A DNA stretch of 64,000 nucleotides from positions 212,246-276,245 of the forward strand of contig JARGSG010000237.1 in NCBI GenBank assembly GCA_030374805.1, given 5' to 3'. This DNA comes from Gracilaria gracilis (taxonomy: Eukaryota > Rhodophyta > Florideophyceae > Gracilariales > Gracilariaceae). The position numbers and the translations under genes were made by a program. A model generated the notes under the pieces. The model made no database searches. It saw nothing but the letters and a program-made list of their open reading frames with translations, and was not told where the DNA came from. Numbering within the stretch: position 1 is the first letter of the stretch; each line of letters begins with the position of its first letter. This document shows positions 63,065 through 64,000 of this stretch, piece by piece.

Positions 63065-64000
63065 CAGGGGCGTATTTGTGACTACCATTTCCTGATCCTC
63101 AGAGTCAGTAGTCATCCGTAATTCACCGCAAGTCAGTTATATGTAGTCAATTCCAGTCATCCTCCAACTTAGTAGATCTCCTCTGCAATAGAGTAAACAA
63201 CACGTCTAAACGCTGCTGCCTTTGGGTGCAAGAGCCCATTTTGCGGCAAACGCATGTCCTTCAGTTCATTACCAACATACGCCCTTACGAGCTCCGTCAT
63301 CTCCAGGGTGCTGGAGAGCAAAGATTGCGACTGGTTTCCCTCCGCACGACCAAGATCGCTAAACAGGCGTTCAGCAGGTGCGGAGGAGGCCTGCGATGAC
63401 AGCGCCGCGCGTGCTATGGTGGTGAAAGGCATAAGACTAATAAAGCCAGTGTAATTATTAGCATTCTTCCAGAAAGCTAACGCTGCTGAGGGCTCGTTCC
63501 GCCCTTTTTCGGCAAGAGAATCACGCATTACACGATGGAAAAGACCGAACACTACCTCGAGGTCTTGAAAAGGCAAACTAACTGAACTTTCAAGCTGTGC
63601 GGCTTCCCGCACCACTGCACTGTACAGAACTTTCATGTAGCTCCCTTTAACAGCTTCAGTACCTTCTATAAAGTCCAAAGAACACTCGTTAATATCCAAG
63701 ATAGCCGCAATATGAAATAACAGAACACGCTTCGGTAACCGCATCGAGCGTTCTGGCTCTCTGTCGTAATCACCAGAAGGACCCCACAGTGCAGCTTCCA
63801 CATCTACTTTCCTCCAAATGTCACCCAATCGTTGTTGAACACGGTCCCGCCAGTCGTGTAGCCAGCGCTTTAGCATGTCCTTTCTGCAGACGCACCTTGC
63901 TTGTCTCATCTCGTTCCTGGTCTAAACGGGCCAAGCGATGAACGCGTCGGTAAAGCCGGGGCGGGTAGAAAACGCCTCATCGTCTAAAAATTCTGTAGAA
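63065..64000 (-). mobile_element. hAT transposon copy B, inverted, runs off the right edge
   Basis: Begins CAGGGGCGTATTTGTGAC at 63065. The remaining 936 bp are the inverse of copy A's 3' part, about 97-98% identical by eye to the window edge. Confidence 0.88.
63169..64000 (-). pseudogene. hAT transposase C-terminal part, copy B, frameshifted
   Basis: From the stop at 63169 the protein is identical to copy A through 'DRVQQRLGDIW' (near 63845). An extra G (CTGGCGGGACC against CTGGCGGACC in A) then shifts the frame; the upstream part continues in the other frame to the edge. Same dimerisation region and A-E-R-L-F-S motif as copy A. Confidence 0.85.

Overview
The window reads as nuclear DNA of a eukaryote with a compact, intron-poor, transposon-rich genome. 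The protein types (NB-ARC joined to a WD40 array, DIRS-type and chromodomain Ty3/gypsy retroelements, KDZ-like, pogo-like, PIF/Harbinger, Tc1 and hAT transposons) and the lack of long introns fit a multicellular red alga of the Chondrus type. That assignment is inference; no rRNA or other marker gene is present. I see no CRISPR array, rRNA gene, canonical tRNA or bacterial operon.

Layout. 1-3069 (minus): decayed KDZ/Plavaka-like transposase that runs off the left edge. 3600-17239: Ty3/gypsy retroelement 'Gyp1' (gag-pol on minus, chromodomain remnant) with an extra gene on the opposite strand (6572-9059), plus a second, inverted partial copy of that gene (3600-5336). 18784-20479: pogo-like transposase. 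20776-25320: three transposons nested inside each other, the innermost (22560-24589) with an intact 518-residue transposase. 25321-31385: a DIRS-order tyrosine-recombinase retrotransposon with the A1-B1-A2-B2 split direct repeats of PAT/Ngaro elements. 31386-35406: a complete PIF/Harbinger element with TAA target duplication and both of its genes, sitting at the end of the DIRS element. 35410-49684: the only stretch that looks like host genes: an NB-ARC/WD40 receptor, a small secreted protein with two six-cysteine repeats, a tandemly duplicated membrane-protein gene, and a secreted acidic-repeat protein. 49690-61238: a second, full-length Ty3/gypsy element 'Gyp2' with 5-bp target duplications, again with an antisense gene (58537-60429). 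61244-64000: two hAT copies in an inverted head-on arrangement.

Most unusual results. (1) Both gypsy elements, although divergent, carry a homologous antisense gene between pol and the 3' LTR. Its product matches no family I know, and in Gyp2 its reading frame starts inside the LTR and runs through the polypurine tract. (2) Gyp1 is peppered with the short palindrome ACC-N5-GGT (17 copies with spacers 4-6 in 15241-16240 by hand count, where about one is expected), in differing codon phases, which points to a DNA-level signal. (3) The Gyp1 LTR is itself a long inverted repeat of about 190 bp per arm. Together these suggest a retroelement lineage with bidirectional LTR expression and possibly a self-recognition system; the link is a hypothesis, not a demonstration.
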